A program made the position numbers and the translations under genes. From positions 39,375,777-39,439,776 of the forward strand of contig CM064572.1 in NCBI GenBank assembly GCA_032716605.1: a stretch of DNA of 64,000 nt, in the 5' to 3' direction. Below, in pieces: positions 31,673 to 43,947 of this stretch (position 1 is its first letter; the number at the start of each line of letters is the position of its first letter). Source of the DNA: Paralithodes platypus (taxonomy: Eukaryota > Arthropoda > Malacostraca > Decapoda > Lithodidae). The notes below the pieces were generated by a model. It saw nothing but the letters and a program-made list of their open reading frames with translations. It made no database searches and was not told the origin of the DNA.

Positions 31673-33336
31673 TCAACTCTAATTTGCTCATTCATAACTT
31701 ATGTATACATTACATACCAGTGTTACTAAAATATATTCAGACCACACGCCCGCAGATTTATTGACTACGTGTATATTGATTTATTATTTGTGAGTTGAAG
31801 TCATAGTGTATTCCGTAATCAATCAATTAACATAGTCGCCATTTGCCTAGAACCTATGCCCAATTTTCCAACGAGTGCATAGTGTAATTGCTTTAACCTT
31901 TCGCTAATTAATCGCATATGAAATATATTTTATAAACGTGCTTTTATGTGCTTGTAAAACTTGATGTTGTGATATTTTGAATACCATGTTTAGGAATTCT
32001 TTCCTCATTGTTTCGTCTCACTTTCATCCACCATACACTAACTATACTTGTGTATTTTATTCACATCGCTCTGTTAACCCGTTCAGAACCGATACTGATA
32101 CTGCCTGTTTTAAGTATCAATGAGTAGGACTTCGTCGCTTACGTTCCATGTACTAATTGTGCCTGTAAATTTTATTCACCTCGCTCTGTTAACCCGTTCA
32201 GAACCGATATTGATATTGCTTTAAATATCGATGAGCTAAACTTCGTCATTAACACCAATTTAATTACTAATTGCGATCTATCGATCGATATCTGTTAACC
32301 TGTTCAGATCAAATTATTAAGATTTATTTATAGTGTTCATTCAAGTCTGAGTCTCGTGGAACTCAGTTAGTTATTTTGCCTATCTTAACGTACTGTCTTA
32401 ATTCCGAATATTAAAGATTACCTTTTTGACATAGTTAATACCGTCAAGTAGAAGTAATAAACTCTATTTTCACACTTGCCATATTAACGTTATTACCTTG
32501 CATCACATAAGAAAAATATAGAAAGACGAATTCCTAAGCTTGGGTCGTTATCGTAGCATATGTTCAAGTAATGTAATTCCGTGATAAAATATAAATTCAC
32601 CTTTTTGAGTTATTTTGTACTCATCGTTTATTATAAATAATAATCTCATTCCATTGTTATAATATAAATTACCACCGCATTCTTACTAAGAATATAGTTG
32701 CACTAACTAGAAAAAGTATTTATCACTATCACAGTCCAGCTAGTGACCTTCCCAGTGACCTGACTTAAAGGCAAGTCACACGGTCATATTTAAGACTCAG
32801 CCTGAGCTGTACATGTGACTCCCCCAAACCTTGGGGCAACATTTCTACAACCTCAACTCTCTCAGCTGTAACTCGAGGATCATTACCTAGAGCATTGAAG
32901 TCTCTTGTGTGATTACGGAAGATACTTGACTCTCATTTATAATTGTATTGAAGGTTAATATTTATTTACGTGTACAATATCTTTATGTATACTTTCCTAT
33001 TTTACATGATTAAATACTAGACTCTCACTATTGAGTTACTCTAGTACCAGTACTGTGATTCTGAAACAAGAAGAACATATATATTTGTTACTGTTGTTGG
33101 ATCTCCCTTTATGATCCTTACTATTATGCTCATAACATGTTTATTTAATAAAACCTTCATCTATATTCCTACTTGTGTTGTTCTTGAGTACTACATTGAC
33201 CTATTGAATACCAATTTTATTGCATATAGAGCCTACTCAGTACGTCCCTGTCAAGTATATTAAGCCCATCAAACCAGTATTGGATTGTTTTACGGACTGT
33301 ATCAAGGGAATAAAAGTATTAAAGCCCAGCATAACA
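31673..33336 (+). repeat. 3' LTR of element 2 (shared block)
   Basis: Aligns with 26711-28382 over about 1.66 kb with scattered substitutions and small indels. It ends ...AGCATAACA and is followed by (GTAT)n/(GTAG)n. It carries AATAAA-type signals near 33307 and 33151. Confidence 0.88.
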
Positions 33337-33579
33337 GTATGTATGTATGTATGTATGTAGGTAGGTAGGTAGAAATGTGTCCCGGCCGCAGGCCAATTCC
33401 TCCTCGCTATCGCTCGCCAGGAAAAAAATCGACACCCACGTGGAATGTATGGTCTTTATATTGATAGATAAATGGGGTGTAAGGTCTTACAATCACCAAA
33501 CTAATGGAACAAACGTCTTAAAATCTCAAAGCTAATGGGACTAAACATGAGAGAGAAAGAGCAATTACCTCCCACTTAA
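33337..33579 (-). mobile_element. (GTAT)n and truncated TTAA MITE (family B)
   Basis: (GTAT)n-(GTAG)n at 33337-33371, then GTCCCGGCCGCAGGCC, CTCGCTATCGCTCGCCAGG, AAATCGACACC and AAACGTCTTAAAATCTCAAA, ending at TTAA 33576-33579. The far end is missing. Confidence 0.6.
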
Positions 33580-33636
33580 CCTGGAGAAGACATTTGGGTG
33601 ACCTGAGCTTGGGACACAGGAGTGTTTGACTTATTT

Positions 33637-33712
<76 letters not shown>

Positions 33713-34299
33713 GCGCAGAGGAGAAACAGATCGAAGACCAAAGGATAGACTGAGATAAAGCACACCACATATTCTTCCATCCCTCTTCCCCATTTTCTTT
33801 ATCCCCCCTCCTTATTTTCTTTAATCCCTCTTCCCCATTTTCTTTATTCCCCCTCCCCATTTTCTTCATCCCCTTCCCTATTTTCTCTAATCCCCTCCCA
33901 CACTTTGTTTACTCCCCTCCCACACTTACTTCCGCCCCTCCATCCTCCTCCCCACTCTTTTCCCCACACCCCCTTTCCTCCACACTCCCCTTAAAACCCC
34001 TCCCCGCACTCTCCCCACCCCCCTCTTTAACATACCCTGTCCCTCACCTTCACACTCTCCCCTACACACACTCACTCTCCTCCATACACTCTGTCTCCCA
34101 CCCTCCATAGACACTCCACACACTCTCTCCTCCACACACCACTCTCTCACACCTCTCTCTCCTCCACACACCTCTCCCATCCTCCAAACTACACTCTCCA
34201 CACACACACACACACTCTCCCAGCTCCTCCTCCACTCCTGCTGGGTGTGACTGAAGGGTCGGTATTTCAGGCCAAGCACGAGGTTCAAGGTCCTACTCC

Positions 34300-34333
<34 letters not shown>

Positions 34334-34564
34334 CTTAGTGGTGCTGAAGGGGTTAAAAGTCGTCTGGTTGCTGTCACATAATTTGAACTTTGGGTCTCTA
34401 CACACGTATATTTGTATAGAGTGAAGATAAAGAAATGGTACTGTTGCCCACATAAGTTCTGTTCCTCTCCGTGATCTTGTACATGCAAATATAATGCGCA
34501 GGATTGAATTACGAGTGAAGTTTCTTATGCAGTGGTTTACTCATCTATAAAGTCAACTGATAAT
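33580..34564. repeat. (GA)n arrays and C/T-rich DNA
   Basis: (GA)n at ~33640-33712, a 500-bp C/T/A-rich stretch with irregular CCCTCCCCATTTTC and CACACTCTCCC units, and (CT)n at ~34299-34332. Frames (e.g. 33926-34453 minus) are compositional. No gene. Confidence 0.82.
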
Positions 34565-34927
34565 TTAAGGTGAAAGTGGCTGTTTTTTGGTTTATTTATT
34601 CAGTTATTCATATATATTTTTGTATTCCTCCCTAGACCTCCGTCAAGATTAAAAACACCCCCCCTAGAGCTAAATTTTTACATTTTTCGGCAGAAAAAAT
34701 ATCCCGGTCAAAGACCGGTTCCTCTTAAAATTATAGGCTCGCTTTCGCTCGCCAGGAAAAAAAAACGACAGCTAGAGGGCACAAAAGGTTTAAATATTGA
34801 CACAAAAATTAGGCAAAAGGTCTCAAAATCGCTAACATTAATGGAACGAACGTCTTAAAACCTCAAAAATAATATGCTAACCATGAGGAAGAAGGGGGGC
34901 CAGAAAAAGCGAGTAGTACCCCCTTAA
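34565..34927 (-). mobile_element. TTAA MITE (family B), copy 2
   Basis: TTAA at both ends. Reverse-oriented relative of 18382-18727: AAAGACCGGTTCCTCTTAAA, CGCTTTCGCTCGCCAGG, GAACGAACGTCTTAAAACCT and CATGAGGAAGAAGG are shared modules. Confidence 0.7.
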
Positions 34928-35040
34928 GTCTATCATTTGTGTACAGTGAGTAGGTAGAAGATTGAGTTGAAGATTGTTATTATGAAGAGTGGGTGTATGT
35001 GTGAGAAATAAGTTAGGAGAGACTGAAGTGTGAAAACAGT

Positions 35041-35390
35041 GTGAACTAGTACTGTAAGAGTATGAGGAGGGCACAGTGTGTGTGTGTGTGTCATAAACAG
35101 TGTGAACTAGTACTGTAAGAGTATGAGGAGGGCACAGTGTGTGTGTGTGTGTCATAAACAGTGTGAACTAGTACTGTAAGAGTATGAGGAGGGCACAGTG
35201 TGTGTGTGTGTGTCATAAACAGTGTGAACTAGTACTGTAAGAGTATGAGGAGGGCACAGTGTGTGTGTGTGTGTCATAAACAGTGTGAACTAGTACTGTA
35301 AGAGTATGAGGAGGGCACAGTGTGTGTGTGTGTGGTGAACTAGTACTGTAAGAGTATGAGGAGGGCACAGTGTGTGTGTGTGTCATAAAA
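35041..35390. repeat. 61-bp minisatellite containing (GT)n
   Basis: Six copies of GTGAACTAGTACTGTAAGAG..GAGGGCACAG followed by (TG)n and TCATAAACA. The first units begin at 35041, 35102 and every ~61 bp; the last unit is shorter. Frames such as 34877-35155 are repeat artefacts. Confidence 0.93.
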
Positions 35391-36074
35391 GACAATTTAA
35401 CAAACTACCAATTAGATATTTTAACTACAATTAATTTAAAAATATTATAATAAGTTACATATTTCAAGAACCACCATCTTAGAACTGCTAGAGATGCTAT
35501 GAGTAAATTTGTGAAGAACATTTCAGCTAATAATGATGACGTCATTGAATTTACCACACACTGCATCTACTGAATATGTCGACGCATTATTACCAGAATG
35601 TTGATGCTAAGGAGATGGGCTGATCCTGTCAGAGTGGGAGTTGAGCGTCCCCTGCCTCCCAGAGCTCAACCTCACATTATCTCATGCTAAATATGTTTCA
35701 GTACTTTTTGACGAAGTTAATGGATTTTGTCTTCGGTATCCGACAACAAAATGTTACTTCCCCAATTTAAACTAACTGATTTTGTCTACTCTACTTCTGA
35801 CTACAAAATTTACTTCCTGAATTTATCAACCCCCTGATTTTGACTATTTCATTAGTACTATACCACTTTTTCTTTAAGGGCAAACACTCTACACCAGGTA
35901 TTATAGAGATAGCAGGTTTACCACAGTTATAGCAGAAAACCGATTACGGCGGGTTGCTGTGACCTGATGAAGTCCATCCGGCTCTATTTTGCCTTGGGGT
36001 GGGTGTTTGACTGTATATCTATATTTTTCATATATCTATATTAATTTCAACTTTTTTCACATGTGTGTGTGTCT
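35391..36074. other. Non-coding AT-rich DNA
   Basis: No gene. GATGGGCTGATCCTGTCAGA at ~35617 loosely resembles GATGGGCTGGTCTATCAGAG in the SINE-like insert at ~13626, perhaps an old relative. The sequence at 35950-36000 is GC-richer but unrecognised. Confidence 0.4.
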
Positions 36075-36075
36075 G

Positions 36076-36155
<80 letters not shown>

Positions 36156-36571
36156 ACAAAACATAAGCTGGTCTTTAGATAGTGAAACTGTATAACTTAT
36201 TTTTTACTTTGACCAGCATCATACAGTATGTATCTCAATGTTTAAATATAAGACAACAGAAAGCGAATGAAGTAAATTAGAGTAAATGAGAAAATAGGCG
36301 GTGAGGGGCATTATTAAGGTAACATACTTAGGGTAATGGGCTTCCTAGGCTGCTACTGAGAAGGTAAATGATGACAAGGGTAATGATGGCAGGTCATGAG
36401 GAGAGAAACAGAGAGAGAGAGAGAGAGTGATAACAAGGGTAATGATGGCAGGTCAAGAGGAGAGAAAGAGAGAGAGAGAGAGGATAACGAAGGCAGTGAT
36501 GGCAGGACACCAGCTAACGAGGAGGGAGAGAGAAAGAAGGAGTATTGGGAAAGCATGGAGAGAAACAAAGG

Positions 36572-36640
<69 letters not shown>

Positions 36641-36755
36641 TGTATATATATATACGTAATTGAACAGGACACTAATGGGGCTAAACATAAGGGAGAAGGG
36701 GGACCAGAGAAAAAAAAAAAAAATCCACCCCTCTTCACAAAAAATAAGCGTCCTT
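36075..36755. repeat. (GA)n, ~62-bp GA-rich tandem units and (AT)n
   Basis: (GA)n at ~36079-36150. Units of TAATGATGGCAGGTCA..GAGGAGAGAAA(GA)n are repeated three times at 36380-36520, and (AT)n lies at ~36576-36640. A family B MITE fragment (CTAATGGGGCTAAACATAAG) occurs at ~36671. Confidence 0.8.
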
Positions 36756-36958
36756 TTAACCCCTTCTGTACCGGGACTCTTGCTACGATTAGACGATTTA
36801 TTTTATTCAGTTGTGTAGTAACCTCTAGAAATTTGATAGGAATATAAACAATCACAACTGGCTTTTAGACGCTCATATAACCTCCCTAAGCTGCATAAAA
36901 TCACCCAAACATGACTAAGACAAAATATGAGCGACGTCGCAGGTACTGAAGGGGTTAA
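36756..36958. mobile_element. TTAA MITE (family A), uninterrupted copy
   Basis: TTAA at 36756-36759 and 36955-36958. Inverted termini CCCCTTCTGTACCGG and (reverse complement) CCCCTTCAGTACCTG. Its interior contains the empty site for the SINE inserted in the 13357 copy. Confidence 0.85.
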
Positions 36959-36989
36959 TTGTATTTTGGCAATCCTCGGACGATTTCAC

Positions 36990-37302
36990 TTAAGGGGGCC
37001 CACCTCGCTTTGTGTCTCTTTCTCTCCCTCTCTCTCTCTGGCTTTTATCCATTCGGCCCCATTCAGCCTACTGTTTTAAGATGTTTACCCCCATCCAGGT
37101 GTCAATATTTTCCTGGCGAATTTCATCAGCGAAGCCAGATTTCTCCATACAATGCTGGCTCGCTATTGCTCGCCAGGAAGAAATCGACACCTGGATGGGG
37201 ATAAACGTCTTAAAACAGTTGGCTGAATGGGGCCGAATATATACAAGCCAGGGAAAGAGAGAAAAGGAGAGAAAGATAAAAAAAGCCGGTGACCCCACTT
37301 AA
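36990..37302. mobile_element. Foldback TTAA MITE (family C), copy 2
   Basis: TTAA at 36990-36993 and 37299-37302 with long inverted arms (CCATTCGGCCCCATTCAGCC against GGCTGAATGGGGCCGAAT). Shorter centre than the copy at 22630. Confidence 0.82.
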
Positions 37303-37544
37303 CGTCGGAAGACCTTTGCGAATCAGAGGTATATATTTAGTTTAACTTTGACTACCGCATGTCCTTCCTAATCTGAACAAAATCGTCTATTGCAAGCAAG
37401 AATATAATTGAGCAAACATCTTTGCCAATACAGAAAAAAGGATACTCTCTCCATCAATCAATCTTTCCTTCATCCGACGACTTAGACAGCTTTGAACATA
37501 GTGTGTTCAGTCATTTTGACCCCAACGTCCCTTCTATCAGCGGG

Positions 37545-37598
<54 letters not shown>
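37303..37598. other. Non-coding with (AT)n
   Basis: Nothing recognised before (AT)n at ~37548-37597. Confidence 0.6.
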
Positions 37599-37600
<2 letters not shown>

Positions 37601-38537
37601 CTTTGAGTATAGATTCCTGTATTCATATGAGAAGTGATATAGATATTTGTTCGGGAAATTATACATGCACCTATACACGTAAAACCAAAGTGAACTTTTA
37701 TTCAGATCTTGTTTCTATGCTAATATCATCAGCAGGGTACGTAAGTTATAGATGAGTTGTTCACAGAGTGTTTTACCATTCAGTCACTTACGCTTCATGA
37801 CTTCTAGTAGTGTTCAGTTCGAGTTGTTTTTAACTCTGTATTTCACGTCGCATTAATTATCCGCCCGGCGAGGATATCTCAGTCACGCATACATGACTAT
37901 TGTATTTGTTTAAACCATTTATGAATTTATATTCATTACTTTGACTCTTCGAGTTCTTTGAGTTAATTCTCTTGTAACCATTGCCTTAATGTAAAGGTCA
38001 AACTTAAATCAAATAGTACCTTATTTGCCATAACCTCATTGCTGTATGTATGCCGTCGCAGTAACTAATATTTACACTCAGCGTGAAGCTACCTCACCCC
38101 CCTAAATTCCTTTCAAAGTACTATTCATTGTTCGAGACTAAACCTCTCTGTGTACACTTGTTCTGTGTTTACGATAAAACATTCGATTATTATTATTTGT
38201 ACTATTGTATAACCTAATCCACTTTCTCCTATGTCATCAGTTATCTTAGGACTAATTACATTTATGATTCATGTTTAGTGTCCGGTCGAAGTGCTCCTCT
38301 CCCTACAGGACTTTTGATCTCTTATTTTGTATCTATCTGATTTGTACCCTAGCTAATTAAGGAATAAAACTTGTGAACCTCAATTGTATATTCTGTGTCC
38401 ATTGATTATTATTGTTGCATGATTTATAATATTGAAGTTAGTTATGCTCCGGTGAGTGTTCAGATTCCCCATTCTTTCCTAAGGTGGAAAAGCGGAATCA
38501 CTATCAAGAACGTTAAATTATAACGTCGCATAACATA
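37599..38537 (+). repeat. Possible solo LTR
   Basis: AT-rich non-coding block with AATAAA near 38363, ending ...GTCGCATAACA beside TATATATAT, the same end form as the element-2 LTR (GCATAACA). The left end merges with (AT)n and is not defined. Inferred from end structure only. Confidence 0.35.
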
Positions 38538-39201
38538 TATATATCCCCAGAACTTCTACTCTATGGAATTAACTTTCTTGTAGCTGCTCGATATATTTAC
38601 AACCCACATCAGCAGGTTAAGTCCAATTGTTACAAACATTTTATGAATGGAGGATTTGAGGCACATGGACCTTTTTTGCTTTGTCTTTCCCATATATTAT
38701 TATTATCTCTTAAACAAAACAAAACATAATAATAATACCCACATATGAAAGAGAGAAGTAGAAATAGGTAAACGTGCAGAAAGAGAGTGCAAGAGGAGGA
38801 GGACTAGGAGACAGGGACGAGATATCGGGCCCAGGGGACGCACCACCTCACATAATTGGGTTACCTCCACTAGACACACCATAAAGGTAAAAGTATAACA
38901 TGGAAGCAGAAATAAACAATTCGAAGGCACAGACACACCACAAGGAAAAATAAAGTGGAAATAAGTCGGAAAAAGGAGCATAAAAAACGGCTTGAAGATA
39001 TAATAAGGCTAGCAAAAGTATAATAAGGAAAACAAAAGTAAAGCAAGTAAAAAAAAACACACATTGTATAGGTAAAGCGCGTAATAACAAAATAAGGCAA
39101 GAAAAGGTAAAATAATTACAAATAAAAAAAAAGGAACAAATTATATGTGAGAAAGAAGAAAATGGTAATAGTAAAATATAATAATTTTCAGGTGAAGTGT
39201 T
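38538..39201. other. Non-coding, A-rich plus strand
   Basis: From ~38700 the plus strand is A/G-rich with AATAAGG-type words. The minus-strand frames here (38703-39100) are Phe/Leu/Cys-rich and overlap each other without a recognisable domain, so I do not call them genes. Confidence 0.5.
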
Positions 39202-40083
39202 TTAAGGGGAGGTTTCTAGTTATTTTCCTACTCCTCCAGCAATATTAAAATTTCACCCCCTTGAGCCCATTTCAAGATAAATTTGTACATTTTTCGGTAG
39301 AAAAATGTCCCGGCCGAAGGCCGATTACTCTTAAGTGTTTGTAATATTTCATTAATCGATTATAGGAGTAGAGTTGGTTGTTGGTTAGAACATAATAATT
39401 ACAGGCTCGCTATCGCTCGCCAGGATAAAATCGACACCTAAATGGCACGAAAGGTCTTAACACCTTAAGAGCGGCCTATACGGTTTATTTATATGTACCG
39501 CCCAGCGGGGTGTTTTTAGCCAAAATAGGGCTGTTTACGTGATCATTTTCATGCCTAAATAAGAGCCAGAACGTAAAACAAGTATCTATCCCTGAAAGGG
39601 CATAAACAGAGCTTTCGAATGACACCATAACGATCCTTTTATGATGGCTAGTTTTCTTGCAATAACCGTGCAACGCGAGTGCAAAAAGCATGTAATTAGC
39701 CACTTTCCCGATACAATTCCTTATATAGCGAGTGAGAGAGGGAGGAGGGAGCTGGGATTCGTGTCAGTATGTTCGCCGTGGTGGTCTGGAGCAGTCATAC
39801 GCTCGCTACTCTCCTGCCACCACTTGTCTCTCTCTCTCAGCAACATTACGTGCTGAAATTGCCACTCGACCTATGTCGAGCGCCGGCACATAGTCCAGCT
39901 TTATTTAACTCGACTTATGTTGCTCGCCGCTAATTAAGGGCTAAACTTGACAGAATGGGGCGGAAATTCTTAAAATCCCCGAACTAATGGGGCAAACGTC
40001 TTAAAATCTCAAAAGCAATGGGGCTAGACATGAGGGAGAATGAGGTCAAGAAAAAAATCCCTCAATTGGAAATCTCCCCTTAA
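39202..40083 (-). mobile_element. TTAA MITE (family B), copy 3, split by a family D MITE
   Basis: TTAA at 39202-39205 and 40080-40083. The outer parts match 34565-34927 (GTCCCGGCCGAAGGCCGATT, CTATCGCTCGCCAGG, GCAAACGTCTTAAAATCTCA). The interior 39457-39944 is an unrelated MITE. The last TTAA is shared with the next copy. Confidence 0.7.
39457..39944. mobile_element. TTAA MITE (family D), copy 2, nested
   Basis: Homologous end to end with 26209-26697. It starts TTAACACCTTAAGAGCGGCC and ends TTAAGGGCTAAA (right TTAA mutated to CTAA). It inserted into the family B MITE. Confidence 0.78.
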
Positions 40084-40450
40084 GGGGTGATGGTTGGTTT
40101 TTCTGATCTCCCATCTTCCTCATGTTTAGCCCCATTAGTTTTCAGATGTTAAGATGTCCGACCCATTAGTTTGGCGATTTTATGACCTTTTGCCCCATTT
40201 CTTTGTCAATATTCAGACTTTCGTGTCATTTAGGTGTCAATTTTGTCCTGGCGATCGATATCGAGCCTGTAATTTCAAAGGCATCGGCCTTCGGCCGGGA
40301 CATTATTCTATCAAAAATGTTACAAATCTATCTTGAAGGACGGTCTTGGGAGGAGGGGGGGGGGGGGAGGGGTGCTTTTTCAAGCTTGTAGGAGGTCTAG
40401 GTAGGAAACTATAAATATAATAAAAACATATCTATATGAGCAAATCAATA
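40080..40450 (+). mobile_element. TTAA MITE (family B), copy 4, head-to-head with copy 3
   Basis: Begins at the shared TTAA and carries AGCCCCATTAGTTTTCAGAT, TTTAGGTGTCAATTTTGTCC, GGCCTTCGGCCGGG and CTTGTAGGAGGTCTAGGTAGG in plus orientation. Right end unclear. Confidence 0.6.
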
Positions 40451-41970
40451 CGTCATAAGAATGAATATGAAATATATTTCAAGTAATGAAACATGCTATA
40501 CTGTACATAAAGAGAATTAACAAAATAAATGAAATGACGGAGCCTAAAGGACAACCACACAAGATAGCCACCGTAAGAAAACCCTGGGAGACAAGAAGAA
40601 AAGGATTTAGAAATAGCTTCATTTCCCATTCTCCAGAGAACGGGAAATCTGACCACTGGACCCATTATCTAATTCCCCGAACAGTTGAGTTACCACTGAA
40701 GGGCAGGTCAAGCCCATCCAATCATCACCTCACGCGGCCCCGCCAATCACAGGGCGGGACTCAAATAGCCAAGGCAGAACCCCCCCCCCCCCCCCCCCCC
40801 GAATACTATGATGAAAAAGTGTTTATGCAATTTAAGCATAAAGAGCCCTGGGAGTATTTGAATCGTTGGGGCCCTCCATCCTCAAGAAGCTGTCAGACGA
40901 GAAGAAAAGTGAAATGGTGATATGAAGTGCCACAGAAGAAAATCATTACATAAACAATCCAAATAGCTAAAACAATTAGTGAACAGGAAATCACGAACTA
41001 CAGCATCAGGCTTGATGATATAAGAAAGAACCAAAGGTCAAAAAGACGAGAACCTCAGTGCGATTTCATTAACCACCATATTATATTTTTCATGTAATTA
41101 TTAATCTCAACATAGCCCATTTTTATGTATTTACTATGCTCCTATTCATACGAGATCATGCAACCTGACCAAAAGAAATAACCCAAATATGTACTGACTG
41201 AAACTACAGGAAGTCAGTTCACACTCAGTAGCTTGCTCCGTCCGGATATATGTCCGGGAGTATAACTACCTAAACACTCCGTCCGGATGAGTCTGTCCGG
41301 GAGTCGTTTGCCCTGAGAGAGAGAAGGAGCCTGCTGTCCACTGCCCCCCTGCCGAAGCAGTACCTTGATGTCTGGCCCTGCCCCTGGACCCCTAACGAGT
41401 GGCCCCATTACGTCCAGCTGCCGTCCCCGGACCTCTGTGATGCCCCGACCCTCGTACTCGGCCCTTTTCCTCCACCACGCTAACCCTAAGTGTCTCTGCA
41501 TTTCTCAATTTGTGGCTATTGTTGCAGGTAAGGTAATATATGCGAGTATTCCGGAAATGTTATTAAGTTGACCTGTGCCAAGGATCTGTGCCTGTTATTT
41601 GTTCAATTATCGATCTGTGTACACGTTACATAGTCCTTTGTCCTCCTATAAATCTTGATCTGTGCAAGTGAATTCATCGCACCAAATATTGCTACGCATA
41701 CCCCTTTGAAATATATTTATTGAGGTGTTATCATTAATTATCAATTGTACACCAGTTATATACATTCATCTCGATCCAGGCTCAAGACGGAATACTCTCA
41801 GATGTCACCTATATATGTTATTTATTCTCTTGTGTATCCAAGTTGAAGTGTAGACATATACCGTGAAGATATTCCCGAATTTGCTACCATTTACCTAGGA
41901 CCTATGCCCAAATTTTAATCTATCTATCTTTCCTTACCGATAAGTCAAGAGTTGTTGTTATTGTTGTTCC

Positions 41971-43947
41971 CTAAGCTGCCTGGCCGAACAGCCCCGAGTC
42001 CCTGAGGAAGGCCATGGCCACGATCGGGCTTTCCCACAGAGCTCTCATTGAGTGTAGATTGTGTTGTTGGCGTAAGTGGTTGTGTGAAATGCAGTCTTCT
42101 ATGATGTGTTTAATGGTATGGGGTGCTGTGTTACATCCCGGGCAGGCGTCGACAACGGAGTCATCCAGTCTCTTCTGATAGCTCAGGAGAGCTGGATGGT
42201 GTCCGCATCTCAGCCTGGCCAGGTGGACTCTGTTCTCGCGAGGGAGGGAGGATTCGGAAGGATGGATTTCGGGAGGTCGTGCATGCAGCTGCGTGTTGTC
42301 TGTGAGTGAGTGGATGGATCGGCTAGAGATATGAGTATGGATGTGCTTCTGGAAGTTGGTTCGGGGTGGGCAGGGAGGGAGAGAGGACAATAATTGTGTG
42401 TGATACCGTGTGCTGGGTGTTGTTTTGATATTTCTTGGTCTCTGTGGGTGTGTTGCCATGTAGTTTAGTGGGTGGTCTTGGTTCGTGGAGGCTGCTGCCA
42501 GGAATTGAGTGCCTCTCATGTCCAGATGGTCTTTGACTTTGAGGATTTTGGTTTCTTGATGTAGGTGATCTGTGGGTGCAGTAGCTGTGCAGCCTGTAAT
42601 GATCTTCAGGGCTTTGTTTTGAATAGTCTGTAAGGTCTTATGATGTGTTTCAGCTAGGCTAGAAGCCCAGGCTGGGGTTGCATATTCCATCACTGATCTT
42701 ATGTATTGTTTATATACTGTGGTGGTAGTTTCTTTGTTGTGTCCAAATTTTGTGTGAGCAAGTGACCTGAGGGCGTTAAGTCTGGGTGTCAGTTTCTTTT
42801 TAATGTTTGTGGTGTGCTGTTTGAATGTCATATGAGTATCATATGTTACTCCTAGGATTTTGGGTGTGTGTGTATGTGTTAGGGGTGTGATGTTTATGGT
42901 GAGTTGAGGGATGTATTCGTGTTCTTCTGTCCAGCTTGTGAGCAGGGTTGCGTTGGATTTGATTGGGGCTAGATTAAGTCTGTTTGTAGTGCACCAGCCA
43001 TGTAGTGTGTTGAGAGAGGGTTGAAGGAGATCTGTTGCTCTTTTTGGGGCATGGTGTGTGCATGTGAGTGTTATGCCATCTGCCTAGGAGGCTAAGTTTA
43101 TTTGGGGCGTGGGTGTAGTTATATCGTGCATGTACAGATTGAAGAGTGCGAGCGATAGGACGGATCCTTGTGGGACTCCGTTTGGAAAGTTTCTGATTTT
43201 AGATGACTGACCGGCAAAAGATATGTGTGCACATCTGCCTGCTAGGAAGTTGGCCAGCCACCTTTTTGTGTTGTTGTGCATGTTTGTGTTGTAGATTTTG
43301 TTTGTTAGGTTGTGGCGGGGGATGGCATCGAAGGCTTTACTAATGTCGAGTGTGGCTAATAGTGATCTGTGTGGTGGTCTAGCTGAGTTGATGCCATCAA
43401 AAGCTCTTTGTGTAATGTCTGTGAGAAGAGTGTTTGTGGAGTGCAGTGGCCTAAAGCCATGTTGTGTTGGAGCTAGGGGTAGGTCGGGTGTAATTAGTTG
43501 TAATACTAGGCGTTCCATGACTTTGGAGGGGGAGCAAAGGAGTGTGATGGGGCGGTGCAAGGAGGGTAGCGTGGGGTCTTTGTTGGGTTTGGGGAATGTG
43601 ATGATGATACCATGCTTCCAAATGTCTGGTATTGTGTTGTGTGAATAGCTGTAGTTTGATATGTTAGTGAGTGCTTGTATACCTTGTGGTCCCAGGTGTC
43701 TGAGGTGTATGTTGCTTATGTTGTCTAGGCCACAGGCGGGTGAGTGCTTGTGATTGTTGATGATATGCTTTGTCTGGTGATTGGTGAAGGGTGTATAGTC
43801 AGGGTCTGTGGGGAATTGTCTCTTACGTCGGATGACACGTCGGTCTTCTTTGTGAGGTTTTAGGTGGCTGACATGTGAGAAGTGATTGATGAGAGTGTTT
43901 GCTTGTTGTTTACATGAAGGAGTAGTCTGTTGTTGTGATTGCAGCAT
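41971..43947 (-). pseudogene. LINE reverse transcriptase (Jockey-like)
   Basis: One frame from 43947 to 41971 with a single internal stop at 43084-43086. RT motifs: GLDNISNIHLRHL, LDISKAFDAIPR (motif A) and GVPQGSVLSLALFNLYMHDI (motif B). Where motif C should read YADD the sequence reads stop-Ala-Asp-Gly, so the Tyr codon became TAG and the second Asp became Gly: catalysis is lost twice over. The C-terminal part (KYIRSVMEYATPAWAS-like thumb, DHLHQETKILKVKDHL, ACPGC..HTIKHIIEDC) is typical of Jockey-group LINEs. It ends LFRDSG-like LFGQAA right at the 3' tail. Confidence 0.88.

Noticed and set aside
35041..35390. CRISPR-like array of regularly spaced repeats
   Set aside because: The units are contiguous tandem repeats without unique spacers, in eukaryotic DNA; a minisatellite explains them.
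38703..39100. Overlapping minus frames with Phe/Leu/Cys runs resembling membrane segments
   Set aside because: Three overlapping frames in A-rich DNA, none with a family motif; composition alone explains the hydrophobicity.
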